Assembly (NCBI RefSeq): GCF_042434915.1
Contig: NZ_CP170198.1
Location: forward strand, 3,100,001-3,164,000
Source of the DNA: Aquimarina sp042434915
GTDB taxonomy: Bacteria > Bacteroidota > Bacteroidia > Flavobacteriales > Flavobacteriaceae
Direction: 5' to 3'
Length of the DNA stretch: 64,000 bases
The notes beneath the pieces were generated by a model. That model saw only the letters and a list, made by a program, of their open reading frames with translations, was not told the origin of the DNA and did no database searches. Below are positions 18,101 through 27,492 of this stretch, piece after piece. Made by a program: the position numbers and the translations under genes. Position 1 is the stretch's first letter. The number at the start of each line of letters is the position of its first letter.

Positions 18101-19155
18101 TTAAAGATACAGCAAACTACGCTATTGTCTCATCTGCACTAAGTAAAGCTGGTTTACGATCTTATATTTTTAGAGAAAATATGATTGATCACATAGCGAT
18201 TACCAACGAATTGCAAAACAGTTATCTTGAAAATTCAGTTACGGTGCACTATGATGTATATGACAATGATTATGCTTTTAATACCTCCGATCATTTACCA
18301 GTATCTGCTCGTTTTCTATTAACGCCACAAATTGTAGATAATGATTGCGTTGGAGGTTCTGTAATTGCTTTTGATCAAGGTTTACGTAAAGATGGTCGTC
18401 GTGTTGCTTCTTATCGAAGTCGTCCTGAAAAAGCTTTGGGTAGCCCCAAAGAGCGCCAATATTTTAACTTTGTAAGTTTAGGATTTGGGGGAGCTATTAC
18501 TATTGCATTGAATAATGAAATTTTTGACAATGTTGACAGCGACGAATTTATGGTGTATGAATCTACCGGATTTAGAGACAATATTCCCTGTCATTATTTT
18601 CCGGAAGAAGCTGAGGTTTTTGCTTCTGTAGATGGAGAAACGTTTGTATCTCTTGGAAGTACCTGTCAGGACGGCGCTTTTGATCTGGCTAGTGGTGGTT
18701 TGCGTAGTGCAAAGTATATAAAAGTAGTTGATAGGAGTGATAGCAATAAGTTTCCTTGGTTTGCAGATGGGTATGATTTGGACGCTATTGTTTGTGTAGC
18801 ATCAGGTGAAACAATCCCATTACAAAAGAGAAGTGTAAGTATTGATAAACCTACTGACTACGATAGCGAGTTATTGACTGAAGCCGATACTGTAGAAGGT
18901 GTTGAAATTGTAGCTTCGCCAAACCCTGTGACTGATAGACTAAGTATTCGCTTTACCACAAAAAACCGAAGTTCTTTACTTATATCGATTACCGATGTAA
19001 CAGGACGAGAAGTATATACACAACAAGCGGTTATGAACTTTGGAAGTTCAATTCTGCAAGTAGACATGAAATCGTTTCCTCAGGGAATCTATGTAATCAA
19101 AGCAATCGACAAAGCGAATGGATCACAATACATAGAAAAGATTGTAAAAGAGTAA
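15112..19155 (+). CDS. Large secreted multidomain nuclease with T9SS sorting tail
   Basis: The 1347-residue protein has a signal peptide to about residue 24. Three lamin-tail-like repeats follow (about 25-190, 193-390, 394-575), each opening with an INE[IFL] motif and a D/E-rich strand. An OB-like segment lies at about 585-755 (GVLTATDNFKGPAFIQDSTG). The EEP nuclease domain spans about 777-1070 (VVTWNIEWFG, LLGDFNDDVD, SDHLPV). A beta-sandwich with disulfide-like cysteines (about 1085-1225) and a T9SS type A C-terminal domain (ASPNPVTDRLSI to the end) complete it. The layout recalls ExeM-type extracellular DNases. A terminator follows. Confidence 0.9.
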   Translation: MNLKLLFTFLVTITLCRTMSSTAQTIFINEIHYDNSGTDINEAIEIAGPAGTDLSGWSLILYNGATSQMYRTINLSGTIINQQNGYGTLVELLPSNGIQNGAPDGIALVNSANAVIQFLSYEGVIDATDGPAAGITSVDIGVSETNTTQVGASLQLIGNGTNYADFDWQVLNTNTYGAINSNQTFETTMITPLINEFVFNHTGSDTDEFLEIVAGPNTDLSEYTVLVIEGDSETAGTIDQVIQLATTNSLGYLTIFFPPNAVENGSLTLLLVKNFTGTLGEDVDSDNDAQFDSTPWEAILDAVGVYDGGDSDSIYTNVVLTPYFDSGIFTVGGASRLPNAIDTDSVLDWTRNDFDGQGLPSFPLAMAQPGEAINTPGFKNQLVAPTALIINELDADTQGSDVLEFIELYDGGIGNTTLDGYVIVNYNGNGDTSYNAFDLDGFSTNAEGYFVIGNANVANVNLVVPNNSFQNGADAVALYFDDANSFPNGTALTTNRLIDAIVYGTDDDDDLELLVLLEENSPQLNENSNGNKDGESLQRMPNGTGGPLNTNTFVVKKPTPGVANEAIIVEPGEIISIAAARAAAIGTPVTITGVLTATDNFKGPAFIQDSTGGIAVFNQELQSDANFKIGDSLTLTGTRVAFNDQVQIDSVVDVVANGKPKQPIIPLPITLSELANHPGELVIVENTAFPNPGDLLFGNANFTLTDGSGTGELRIDNDVTTLVGKVQPITCPQLTGVVGRFREFYQLLPRNADDMSCALDFISPGDTIGFPKEETLDVVTWNIEWFGDEANSPVGNNPMSDAIQRDSTAVVLKKLNADIYAVQEIADDALFAELVSALPGYDFILSDAFSNPSSTSNVQKVGFIYKTETVNIVATRPMFTSIHPLYNGGDASTIDDYPNETTRFFASGRLPFLMTADITINGVTERMDFIALHARANSGTNAQDRYDMRKYDVEVLKDSLDTNFANNKVVLLGDFNDDVDATVADISLKISSYEQYVKDTANYAIVSSALSKAGLRSYIFRENMIDHIAITNELQNSYLENSVTVHYDVYDNDYAFNTSDHLPVSARFLLTPQIVDNDCVGGSVIAFDQGLRKDGRRVASYRSRPEKALGSPKERQYFNFVSLGFGGAITIALNNEIFDNVDSDEFMVYESTGFRDNIPCHYFPEEAEVFASVDGETFVSLGSTCQDGAFDLASGGLRSAKYIKVVDRSDSNKFPWFADGYDLDAIVCVASGETIPLQKRSVSIDKPTDYDSELLTEADTVEGVEIVASPNPVTDRLSIRFTTKNRSSLLISITDVTGREVYTQQAVMNFGSSILQVDMKSFPQGIYVIKAIDKANGSQYIEKIVKE

Positions 19156-19188
19156 TTCTTTAAACTTTAATGGAACAAGTGTTCATTG

Positions 19189-19217
19189 AAAAGCCGACTC
19201 TAAGGGTCGGCTTTTAT
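19189..19217 (+). terminator. Terminator after the secreted nuclease
   Basis: AAAAGCCGAC pairs with GTCGGCTTTT around a 7-base loop and works on either strand. The convergent lipocalin-like gene ends at 19297. Confidence 0.85.
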
Positions 19218-19296
19218 TGTAAGTATCAGTTAACATTTTAAGCTTCAACAAAAACAAAAGTTTTACGAATGAAGAATTGTATAATTGGCTTAAGAA

Positions 19297-19689
19297 TTAC
19301 TTTACCTTTATATACTTCTCTTTACAAGATTCAATGCACTGTGTAGGAAAATCTATAATAAGTTCGCCGTCATTCAATTTGAAATCTATGTTTGATTCTG
19401 ATGTATCACAGGTAATCCTTAGTTTAGAATCTGCTATTGAATACGATCCAGCTTTACCTATAGTGGTGTCTTTGGCCATATTACAATAGGAAACATTTGT
19501 CTTTAAAGTGCCATCTGCAAAAAAAGTAATAACTTTCTCTTGATTTGCCTTTTGAAATGTGCCTTTGCCATTACCAGGATCTACTAAAACTTCAGATAAT
19601 TTCCAAGTACCAACTAGAGCAGCTTCTTTTTTTTCGGCGCAAGACCAAAATACCATAAGAAAACTTATAGTATAGAGTAAATTTTTCAT
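19297..19689 (-). CDS. Lipocalin-like lipoprotein
   Basis: The 130-residue protein has a lipobox Cys17 (VFWSC), followed by a single domain starting with the lipocalin-type motif LVGTWKLSEVLVDPGNG. It continues with an FFADGTLKTNVSYC strand pair and a C-terminal CIESCKEKYIKVK. Four cysteines beyond the lipobox may form disulfides. Proteins with this GTW signature form a small Bacteroidota envelope family without a defined ligand. It is a single gene between two terminators. Confidence 0.8.
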   Translation of the reverse strand: MKNLLYTISFLMVFWSCAEKKEAALVGTWKLSEVLVDPGNGKGTFQKANQEKVITFFADGTLKTNVSYCNMAKDTTIGKAGSYSIADSKLRITCDTSESNIDFKLNDGELIIDFPTQCIESCKEKYIKVK

Positions 19690-19783
19690 GAATTATGATT
19701 TATGTGTTATTGAGGCACTAAACTATAAAAAATCACATGAAAAGATTTACGGCTATACCGCCGAGTTAGTATTTGAAAAACAC

Positions 19784-19815
19784 TAAAAACCCTATGGTAT
19801 CATACCATAGGGTTC
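19784..19815 (-). terminator. Terminator after pepP
   Basis: On the minus strand AACCCTATGGTA pairs with TACCATAGGGTT around a 3-base loop, followed by a T run (TTTTT). Confidence 0.8.
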
Positions 19816-19842
19816 TTATTATAAAATATTAGAAATCAGCAG

Positions 19843-21135
19843 TTACTCATTCATTAAGCTTTCAATCTCTTCAGCTTCGATCGGGATAGATCCCATCAAA
19901 TTAAACGGTTCTCCTTTTTCTTGAACAACAACATCATCTTCTAGGCGAATTCCAAAACCTTCTTCTGGAATATAAATACCAGGTTCGACGGTAAAGACCA
20001 TATTCGCTTGTATAGGATCTGTAAGGATTCCGTAATCATGAGTATCCAATCCGATATGATGTGAAGTCCCGTGCATAAAATATTTTTTATAAGCGGGCCA
20101 GTCGGGGTTTTCATTTTGTACATCTGCTTTATCCAATAGACCAAGTCCTAATAATTCTGATGTCATCAACTTACCAACCTCTATATGATATGTGTCCCAA
20201 TAGGCTCCAGGTACTAATAATTTTGTTGCTTCATTTTTTACTCTTAGAACAGCGTTGTAAACATCTTTTTGTCTTTTGGTGTATGTTCCAGATACTGGGA
20301 TTGTTCGGGATAAGTCACTTGCATAATTAGCATACTCGGCTGCAAAATCCATTAATATGAGATCTCCGGACTTACATTCTTGATTATTTTGTATATAATG
20401 CAACACGTTGGCGTTATTACCACTGGCTATTATGGGTGTGTATGCAAAACCTTTGGAACGATTATTTAAGAATTCATGCATAATTTCTGCTTGAATATTA
20501 TACTCCCATACCCCTGGTTTTACGAAAGACAAAACGCGCCTAAAGGCTTTTTCTGTAATAGCACAGGCGTTTTGCATAAGCTTTAGTTCAATTGGATCTT
20601 TTACAGAACGTAAACGCTGTAAAATTGGATTACTTTTGGCAACAGCATGTGCAGGATACTTAGCTTTCCACCATTTAGTAAATCGATCCTCACGAGTTTC
20701 GGTTGCTACATTAGCGCGATAGTGTTCATTGGTATTTACGTATACTGTATCAGACTGCGTCATGATTTCAAAAAATACTTTTTCGAAGTCTTGTAACCAG
20801 TATACAGTTTTTACCCCTGAGGTTTCAAAAGCCCTCTCTTTATTGAGTTTTTCGCCTTCCCAAACGGCAATATGATCATTTGTTTCTTTAAGAAACAATA
20901 TCTCTCGATGTTTTTCTTTTGGTGCATCGGGAAACAATACTAATATACTTTCTTCTTGATCAACACCACTTAGGTAAAATATATCACGATGCTGCTCAAA
21001 TGGCATTGTACTATCTGCGCTTATAGGATATATATCATTGCTATTAAATACGGCAATACTTTTAGGCTTCATTTGAGCCATAAAATTTTTTCTGTTTTTG
21101 ATAAATAGATTCTTATCAATTGGATCGTACTTCAT
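19843..21135 (-). CDS. pepP: Xaa-Pro aminopeptidase (M24B)
   Basis: This enzyme removes N-terminal residues that precede proline and uses a dinuclear metal site. The 430-residue protein has an N-terminal creatinase-like domain (SNDIYPISADSTMPFEQHRD) and a C-terminal pita-bread domain. The metal ligands are in LMDFAAEYANYASDLSRTIP (two Asp), HGTSHHIGLDTHDYG (His), EPGIYIPEEG (Glu) and GIRLEDDVVV (Glu). Length matches PepP. No signal peptide is seen, so it acts in the cytosol. It diverges from the sortilin-like gene across a 285-base region. Confidence 0.95.
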   Translation of the reverse strand: MKYDPIDKNLFIKNRKNFMAQMKPKSIAVFNSNDIYPISADSTMPFEQHRDIFYLSGVDQEESILVLFPDAPKEKHREILFLKETNDHIAVWEGEKLNKERAFETSGVKTVYWLQDFEKVFFEIMTQSDTVYVNTNEHYRANVATETREDRFTKWWKAKYPAHAVAKSNPILQRLRSVKDPIELKLMQNACAITEKAFRRVLSFVKPGVWEYNIQAEIMHEFLNNRSKGFAYTPIIASGNNANVLHYIQNNQECKSGDLILMDFAAEYANYASDLSRTIPVSGTYTKRQKDVYNAVLRVKNEATKLLVPGAYWDTYHIEVGKLMTSELLGLGLLDKADVQNENPDWPAYKKYFMHGTSHHIGLDTHDYGILTDPIQANMVFTVEPGIYIPEEGFGIRLEDDVVVQEKGEPFNLMGSIPIEAEEIESLMNE

Positions 21136-21420
21136 GTGCTATTTTTAAGTGATTCTCTATTAATTTTTATAATATAAACGTTTTCAAAATGATTTTTTTA
21201 GCTAAAGGTACAGTATACAAAAGTTGGCTATATCTTTAAGTATTGTTAAACTAAATTTAAATATTTTGACACTATTTTAACATTACATAATTTCATAGGC
21301 TTAAATTAATAATTTTCTATGCAAACCTAAGATATTGAAAGAAGATACAATAATACTTAGCTCAGTTTTTAAACATTGTATGGTATTCATTCTTTTTGCA
21401 TAATCCACAATCAAACACTC

Positions 21421-24270
21421 ATGAAATTAATTTGTACTACCGCGTTTTTTATTACGCTCACAAGCTTCCTTTACGCTCAGCAACCAGCAACATCAGCAAA
21501 GGTTTATCAACAAGCGCTTGTTGAAAAGCAAGAACTAGCTAGCAAATCTTTGGTAAAAAATATACCTTTTGAAAACATAGGTCCTTCGGTTATGAGTGGG
21601 CGCGTAGTGGATATAGCTGTCAATCCAAAAAAACCTTCAGAGTTTTACGTAGGGTATGCATCGGGTGGTTTATGGTATACTAATAATAATGGAACCACAT
21701 TTTTACCAGTACTGGATGGCGCAAAAACAATAAATATCGGCGATATTGCAGTACACTGGGAAACTGGTACACTTTGGGTGGGTACTGGAGAGAATAATGC
21801 TTCAAGATCCTCTTATGCTGGTACAGGAATTTTGAAATCAGAAGATTTAGGAAAAACGTGGAAAAATATGGGTCTTATAGATTCTCATCATATAGGTAGA
21901 ATTTTGATTAACCCTTCTAATCCAAAAGAAGTAGTAGTTGGTGTTATAGGTCATTTGTATTCACCTAATAAAGAACGAGGACTCTATAAAACTGTAGATG
22001 GTGGCGAGACATGGCAACAAACACTTTTTATTGATGAAAATACGGGAATTATTGATGTAGCAATGGCACCAGAAAATTTTGATATTCAATATGCCTCTGC
22101 TTGGGAAAAAAATAGAAAAGCTTGGAATTTTAAAGGTAATGGTACACATTCTGCTATATACAAGAGTATTGATGCAGGCAAAAACTGGACTAAAATTAGT
22201 ACAGAAGTAAGTGGATTTCCCGTAGGAGAAGGCGTGGGTCGAATTGGATTAGCGGTGTATGATCAAAAGATAGCCTACGCAGTGTTGGATAACCAATATC
22301 GAAGAACAGAAAGAACAAAAAAGAATGATGAAAAGGTACTCACAAAAGAGGATTTTAAAACAATGACTATTTCAGATTTTTTGAAAATTGAAGATAAAAA
22401 GTTGAATGTTTTTTTAAAACGTAATGGTTTTCAAGAAAAGTATAGAGCAGAAAATGTAAAACACATGGTACGCGGGGGTAGTGTAAAACCAATGGACCTA
22501 GCCAAATATCTCGATAATGCAAATACAGCACTTTTTGATACACCAGTAATTGGTGCAGAGGTCTACAGAACAGATGATGGTGGTAAAACTTGGAAAAAAA
22601 CGCATGATGAGTATTTAGATGATATCTTCTATAGCTACGGTTACTATTTTGCACAAATACAAGTTAATCCTAAAAATAAAGAGCATGTTTATATATCTGG
22701 TGTGCCTATAGTGAAGTCAAAAGACGGTGGTAAAACATTTGAGAGTATTAGTGCCGACAATGTACATGCTGATCATCACGCGTTATGGATCAATCCACAA
22801 AATGCCAACCACTTGATTAATGGAAACGATGGAGGTGTTAATATTACCTATGATGACGGAAAAAACTGGATTAAAGCAAATCAACCTAATGTAGGTCAAT
22901 TTTATGCAATACAGGTTGATAACAAAGAGCCATATAATATTTATGGAGGTTTACAGGATAATGGTGTTTGGGTTGGATCCAGTACGGCTAAAGAAAATGT
23001 GGCTTGGCATCAAAGCGGTCAATATCCATGGCAAAGTATTATGGGAGGAGATGGGATGCAGGTCCAGGTTGATAATCGTAATGCTGATATTGTATATACA
23101 GGATTTCAATTTGGTAATTATTATAGACTTAACCGTGCAACAGGATCGTCAACCTACATTCAGCCAAAACATGAATTAGGAGAGTCACCTTATAGGTTTA
23201 ATTGGCAAACTCCCATTACACTGTCTTCTCATAATCAGGATATCCTTTATTTAGGAGGAAATAAGCTAATGCGATCTATGAATCAAGGTACCGATTGGGT
23301 GGCACTATCAGATGATTTGACGGGAGGTGGTAAATCGGGCAATGTAGCATATGGTACGTTGACATCGATTAGTGAATCTCCGTTTCAATTTGGATTGCTG
23401 TATACAGGAAGTGATGACGGTTTTATTTACCGCAGTGATAATTCAGGTGGTAGTTGGAAGTTACTTTCAAAAAACTTGCCTAATAATCTCTGGGTGTCCA
23501 GAATCGTAGCTTCCAAACATGTAAAAGATCGAGTATATGTTGCTTTGAACGGCTATCGTTGGGATGATTTTAGCTCGTATATGTATCGTAGTGAAGATCG
23601 TGGAGAGACATGGAGTTCTATAAGCACCAATATCCCAATGGCTTCTGTAAATGTTATTATTGAAGATCCTAAGAACAAAAACGTTATCTATGCAGGAACC
23701 GATAATGGAGCTTATGTAAGTTTGGATTTAGGAAAGACATGGGAGTCTTTTGTACAGGGACTACCACCTGTAGCTGTGCACGACATGGTCATCGAGACTA
23801 GAACCAATGATTTACTATTGGGCACCCATGGGAGAAGTATCTATCGAGCGAATATAGAGCCACTGCAGATATTAGGAAATAAACTTTCTACAATACTACA
23901 TGTATTTCCTGTTTCTCCTATAACTTTCTCAAAAAAATGGGGTAACACTTGGAGCCGTTGGCAAACGCCTACTACGCCAGAAGTATGGTTTAAAGTATAC
24001 AGTAAAAAGAAAGGACCTCTTACGGCAACAATCACAACCAAAGAAGGTAAAAATCTATACAGCTTTAAAACTAATGCCGACAGAGGGCTAAATTATCTAG
24101 CGTATGATCTTAGTTTAACTGAAGAAGGTAAAAAGAGTTACGAAAAAGAGTTTTCTGATGATGAACTTTTCAAAAAGAAAAATGGAAAATACTACCTACC
24201 TGTAGGACATTATAAAATTGAGATTAGTAATGGAGACGAAGTGGTAATCGAAGATTTTGAAATACAATAG
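21421..24270 (+). CDS. Secreted VPS10/sortilin-type BNR beta-propeller protein
   Basis: The 949-residue protein is read from ATG 21421, which gives a clean signal peptide (MKLICTTAFFITLTSFLYAQ); an upstream TTG would spoil it. At least seven Asp-box/BNR motifs of the S-x-D-x-G-x-T-W type occur (for example KSEDLGKTWKNM, KTVDGGETWQQ, RTDDGGKTWKK, RSEDRGETWSS), forming a propeller of the sortilin N-terminal class. A C-terminal beta domain without T9SS motif follows. Such proteins are often labelled glycosyl hydrolases, but no sialidase residues are evident. It ends four bases before the convergent cbpM stop. Confidence 0.88.
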   Translation: MKLICTTAFFITLTSFLYAQQPATSAKVYQQALVEKQELASKSLVKNIPFENIGPSVMSGRVVDIAVNPKKPSEFYVGYASGGLWYTNNNGTTFLPVLDGAKTINIGDIAVHWETGTLWVGTGENNASRSSYAGTGILKSEDLGKTWKNMGLIDSHHIGRILINPSNPKEVVVGVIGHLYSPNKERGLYKTVDGGETWQQTLFIDENTGIIDVAMAPENFDIQYASAWEKNRKAWNFKGNGTHSAIYKSIDAGKNWTKISTEVSGFPVGEGVGRIGLAVYDQKIAYAVLDNQYRRTERTKKNDEKVLTKEDFKTMTISDFLKIEDKKLNVFLKRNGFQEKYRAENVKHMVRGGSVKPMDLAKYLDNANTALFDTPVIGAEVYRTDDGGKTWKKTHDEYLDDIFYSYGYYFAQIQVNPKNKEHVYISGVPIVKSKDGGKTFESISADNVHADHHALWINPQNANHLINGNDGGVNITYDDGKNWIKANQPNVGQFYAIQVDNKEPYNIYGGLQDNGVWVGSSTAKENVAWHQSGQYPWQSIMGGDGMQVQVDNRNADIVYTGFQFGNYYRLNRATGSSTYIQPKHELGESPYRFNWQTPITLSSHNQDILYLGGNKLMRSMNQGTDWVALSDDLTGGGKSGNVAYGTLTSISESPFQFGLLYTGSDDGFIYRSDNSGGSWKLLSKNLPNNLWVSRIVASKHVKDRVYVALNGYRWDDFSSYMYRSEDRGETWSSISTNIPMASVNVIIEDPKNKNVIYAGTDNGAYVSLDLGKTWESFVQGLPPVAVHDMVIETRTNDLLLGTHGRSIYRANIEPLQILGNKLSTILHVFPVSPITFSKKWGNTWSRWQTPTTPEVWFKVYSKKKGPLTATITTKEGKNLYSFKTNADRGLNYLAYDLSLTEEGKKSYEKEFSDDELFKKKNGKYYLPVGHYKIEISNGDEVVIEDFEIQ

Positions 24271-24274
24271 AAAT

Positions 24275-24565
24275 TTATTCAAAAAGCTGTAGTCGGTTTC
24301 TTAATTTGAGATTCACCTGCTGCAGTTTTTCAATTTTATTCAATAAGTGTTGGATCACTTCGATACCGTCAATATTAACACCCAGTTCGGTGTTTAATCT
24401 TAGGATATGTTCAAAACGCCCTATTTGATCTATATGTATATAATACTTTTCTTTAATGTGGTAAATTTCAATTAATTCTTTTTCCTCTAATAGCTTAACA
24501 AATGAGGTGTTAATATTATAACGGTTACATAAGTCCTGTGTTAAAATATATTCTTTGGTAATCAT
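24275..24565 (-). CDS. cbpM: Chaperone modulator CbpM
   Basis: This 96-residue MerR-like helical protein binds the J domain of CbpA and blocks its co-chaperone activity. The sequence begins MITKEYILTQDLCNRYNI, with a winged-helix-like N-terminal half and a C-terminal coiled helix (LLNKIEKLQQVNLKLRNRLQ). It follows cbpA with an ATGA overlap (24562-24565), which implies translational coupling. The pair is a conserved arrangement in bacteria. Confidence 0.88.
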   Translation of the reverse strand: MITKEYILTQDLCNRYNINTSFVKLLEEKELIEIYHIKEKYYIHIDQIGRFEHILRLNTELGVNIDGIEVIQHLLNKIEKLQQVNLKLRNRLQLFE

Positions 24566-25491
24566 ACGTTTAAATTTTTAAGTTCGGTAAACAAGCTCTT
24601 TTGTTTTGGAGTCAATTGTTTTGGAATAGTAACTAGATAAGTGATGTATAGATCTCCAAATTCTCCTTCTTTTTTGTATTTCGGAAATCCTTTACCTTTT
24701 AATTTCACCTTGGTTAGACTTTGTGTTCCTGGCTTGACATTTAATTTAACTCTACCATCGAATGTAGCTACAGTTATTTCTCCTCCTAGAACAGCATCCA
24801 AAAGATTAAGCTCAACATTTGTATAAAGATCTGCACCATCTCTTTTAAAATCAGAGGTGTTTAAAATCTCAAATGTTATGTAGAGGTCCCCGTTGGGACC
24901 TCCCTGTATTCCTGGTGCTCCATGATTTTTTATTTTAATAGTTTGTCCATTTTCAACCCCTGCGGGAATGGTTAAACGAATTTTTTTATCATTAATAGTC
25001 AACGTTTGTTTTTGACTAGTATATACATCTGTTAAGTTTAATCTTACAGTGGCATTATAATCTTGTCCTTTAAATTGAGGGTTATAACCACGGCCTTGTT
25101 TTCTTTGCGAACCTCCAAACATGGTTTCAAAAAAATCTGAAAAAGTATCATCATCAAAATTTCCAGAGTATGAATAGCTAGAATCTGTGTTTGCTGAGCC
25201 TCTAAAAGGTGAACCTTGTGCCCTTTGTTGTTTTTTAGCGGCTTCAAATTGATCAGCATGTTGCCAATCTTTACCGTATTGGTCATATTTTTTTCGCTTT
25301 GCTGGATCACTTAGCACTTCGTTAGCTTCATTTATTTGTTGAAACTTTTTTTTAGCTTCAATATCTTTTGGATTAAGATCAGGGTGATATTTTCTTGCTA
25401 GCTTTCGGTAAGCTTTTTTAATCTCTGATGCCGAGGCTTTTTTGTCTAAACCCAAAATTTTATAATAATCTATAAATTCCATGTAGCTCAC
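24562..25491 (-). CDS. cbpA: DnaJ-class co-chaperone CbpA
   Basis: The 309-residue J protein stimulates DnaK ATPase. The J domain contains YYKILGLDKKASASEIKKAY and the HPD motif (KYHPDLNPKD), followed by a G/F- and S-rich linker (about 75-125) and two C-terminal substrate-binding domains (LTIPAGVENGQTIKIKNHG). There is no CXXCXGXG zinc finger, which distinguishes it from DnaJ proper. A second Met at residue 4 (MEFIDYY) could be the true start. The stop overlaps the cbpM start. Confidence 0.93.
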   Translation of the reverse strand: MSYMEFIDYYKILGLDKKASASEIKKAYRKLARKYHPDLNPKDIEAKKKFQQINEANEVLSDPAKRKKYDQYGKDWQHADQFEAAKKQQRAQGSPFRGSANTDSSYSYSGNFDDDTFSDFFETMFGGSQRKQGRGYNPQFKGQDYNATVRLNLTDVYTSQKQTLTINDKKIRLTIPAGVENGQTIKIKNHGAPGIQGGPNGDLYITFEILNTSDFKRDGADLYTNVELNLLDAVLGGEITVATFDGRVKLNVKPGTQSLTKVKLKGKGFPKYKKEGEFGDLYITYLVTIPKQLTPKQKSLFTELKNLNV

Positions 25492-25590
25492 TATTTTACT
25501 TAAAAATATGAAAATCCAACTCGTAGTGATACTAATAAAATATTAAATATATTGTTCATTTTCTATTGGTAGTAATGTAATTCAAAATTT

Positions 25591-25986
25591 ATGACACTTA
25601 CTTTAAGTATACCCGCACTATTGTTTCCTGCAATTTCGCTAACCATGTTAGCATATAATGCTCGATATTTGGCTATAGCAGCACTTATAAGGCAATTATT
25701 TAAAGAAAATGAAGTTTCTTTATCAGACAATGTCAGCTTACAAATTAAGAATTTAAGAAAAAGACTTTGGTTAATACAACATATGCAAGCAATCGCAATT
25801 TTAAGTTTTTTGGGTAGTGTTAGTACCATGACTTTTTTATATCTTGACTATATACAGATAGCCCATATTAGTTTTGGGTTAAGTCTCTTATCACTAATGG
25901 TATCTCTTACTTTGTCTTTTATAGAAGTGCAATTATCAACAAAGGCTCTATCTATACGGCTAGACAGAATAGAAGGAGATACGTAA
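25591..25986 (+). CDS. DUF2721 membrane protein
   Basis: The 131-residue protein has three hydrophobic segments: residues about 3-25, 68-87 and 93-113. A basic region (RKRLWLIQHM) lies between the first and second. The N-terminal SIPALLFPAISLTMLAYNAR and the LRKRLW block match DUF2721, a family of small inner-membrane proteins of unknown function. It diverges from cbpA across 99 bases and precedes the histidine kinase by 43 bases, so it may share a transcript with it. Confidence 0.8.
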   Translation: MTLTLSIPALLFPAISLTMLAYNARYLAIAALIRQLFKENEVSLSDNVSLQIKNLRKRLWLIQHMQAIAILSFLGSVSTMTFLYLDYIQIAHISFGLSLLSLMVSLTLSFIEVQLSTKALSIRLDRIEGDT

Positions 25987-26029
25987 GAATTTCATATCTT
26001 GTTATAAAAAATCATTTAAATTTTTTTTT

Positions 26030-27481
26030 GTGTTAAAAAACAGACTCTTTAATAATGTTTTAAAAGATTTTGATACTGGGTACTGGGAGCTAAGCCCAGA
26101 TACAGCCAAAGTTAAATGGTCAACTAAATTTTTTACAACCTTAGGCTATTCAAAAAAGGAACTGCCGTCTAGTTATGCCTATTTTATCGAACAATTATTG
26201 CACCGAGAGGATGCAGCAGCATTTGTAAAGAATTTTAAGGAATACAAGTTAGACAATAAAAATTTTAAACAACATATACGTATCCTGAATAAGGAAGGTA
26301 ACTATCAACTTTTTAGATGTGCGACTAACGACGAACTTCCTGTTAACATACAGTCCTTGGTACAACTTATTTTCTTTTTTGAAATTAAATTAGAACCAGA
26401 AAAATCATTTAAGAAAGATATCTTTTATTATCGCGAGACTGCAGAAATGACTTCTACAGGAAGTTGGTACGTAGATTTTAATAAAAAACAAAGTTATTGG
26501 GATTTTGAGACTAGAAGAATACTTGAATATCCCGAAAATTACATTCCCTCCCTTAAAAATTCGGGGCAATATTATGCCGATGATGATAAGCAATTGGCAG
26601 CCGATCTATTTTTTAAATGTGCAATGTCTGGGACATCATTTAATACAGAGATCAAAATGCTAACCTCAAAAGGTAGAGAGTTCTGGGTAAAGGCAATTGG
26701 CAAGCCAGTCTATGGGAGAGAAAAAGAGATTATTGGGATTAGAGGAGTTTTTCAAGATATTGACGAGGCCAAACGTAAAGAGCTACGACTCCAAAAGTCA
26801 ATGGATATTATTGCTTCGCAAAACTCTAAGCTTTTTAATTTTGCACATATTGTATCTCATAATTTACGTTCACATACTAGCAACTTATCATTACTAGTAC
26901 AACTTATGGATGATATAGAAAATATAGATGAACGTGAAGAAGTGATAAGTGAAGTACGTCATATATCACATAATTTAAACACAACAATTGATCATCTTAA
27001 TGAAATTGTAACGATTCATACAAATAACCAACAAGAACGAATTCCAGTTAATTTTACAGAGGCACTTCAGTTGGTTACTAATGGTATTGGCTATATGATT
27101 AACGAAACAAAGGCAGAGATTGTTTCTGACTTCTCGTTGCTTCCAGAAATAGCCTATATTCCTGCCTATATCGAAAGTATTTTTTTAAATTTAATTACAA
27201 ATGCTATAAAATATCAACATCCAGATCGCACACCAATTATTCATATTTCTTCTTACATAAAAGGTGAAAATAAGTGTTTACAGATATCTGATAACGGTAG
27301 TGGAATCGATATGAAAGCAAACGAATCAAAAGTTTTTGGAATGTATAAAACGTTTCATTCTAACAAAGATGCAATTGGGATAGGACTTTTTATTACCAAA
27401 AATCAAATTGAATCTATGGGAGGTACAATCCAAGTAGAAAGTGAAGTGGGCGTAGGAACCATCTTTACTATTTGCTTTTAA
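26030..27481 (+). CDS. Soluble PAS-domain sensor histidine kinase
   Basis: The 483-residue kinase probably starts at GTG 26030, since no earlier in-frame start exists and the first PAS domain begins at once. It has PAS domains at about 10-125 and 130-250, a phospho-acceptor His277 in VSHNLRSHTSNL, and an ATP-binding domain with N box NLITNAIKYQ, G1 ISDNGSGID and G2 GIGLFITKNQIE. No membrane segment is present, so it senses a cytosolic signal. No response regulator is adjacent. A bidirectional terminator follows. Confidence 0.9.
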   Translation: MLKNRLFNNVLKDFDTGYWELSPDTAKVKWSTKFFTTLGYSKKELPSSYAYFIEQLLHREDAAAFVKNFKEYKLDNKNFKQHIRILNKEGNYQLFRCATNDELPVNIQSLVQLIFFFEIKLEPEKSFKKDIFYYRETAEMTSTGSWYVDFNKKQSYWDFETRRILEYPENYIPSLKNSGQYYADDDKQLAADLFFKCAMSGTSFNTEIKMLTSKGREFWVKAIGKPVYGREKEIIGIRGVFQDIDEAKRKELRLQKSMDIIASQNSKLFNFAHIVSHNLRSHTSNLSLLVQLMDDIENIDEREEVISEVRHISHNLNTTIDHLNEIVTIHTNNQQERIPVNFTEALQLVTNGIGYMINETKAEIVSDFSLLPEIAYIPAYIESIFLNLITNAIKYQHPDRTPIIHISSYIKGENKCLQISDNGSGIDMKANESKVFGMYKTFHSNKDAIGIGLFITKNQIESMGGTIQVESEVGVGTIFTICF

Positions 27482-27492
27482 AAGGAGTGAAT

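Noticed and set aside
15112..19155. T9SS substrate as part of a polysaccharide utilisation locus
   Set aside because: No SusC/SusD pair or glycoside hydrolases are in the neighbourhood; the catalytic domain is of the nuclease fold.
21421..24270. Sialidase or other glycosyl hydrolase assignment
   Set aside because: BNR/Asp-box repeats are present but no arginine triad or other catalytic residues could be recognised.
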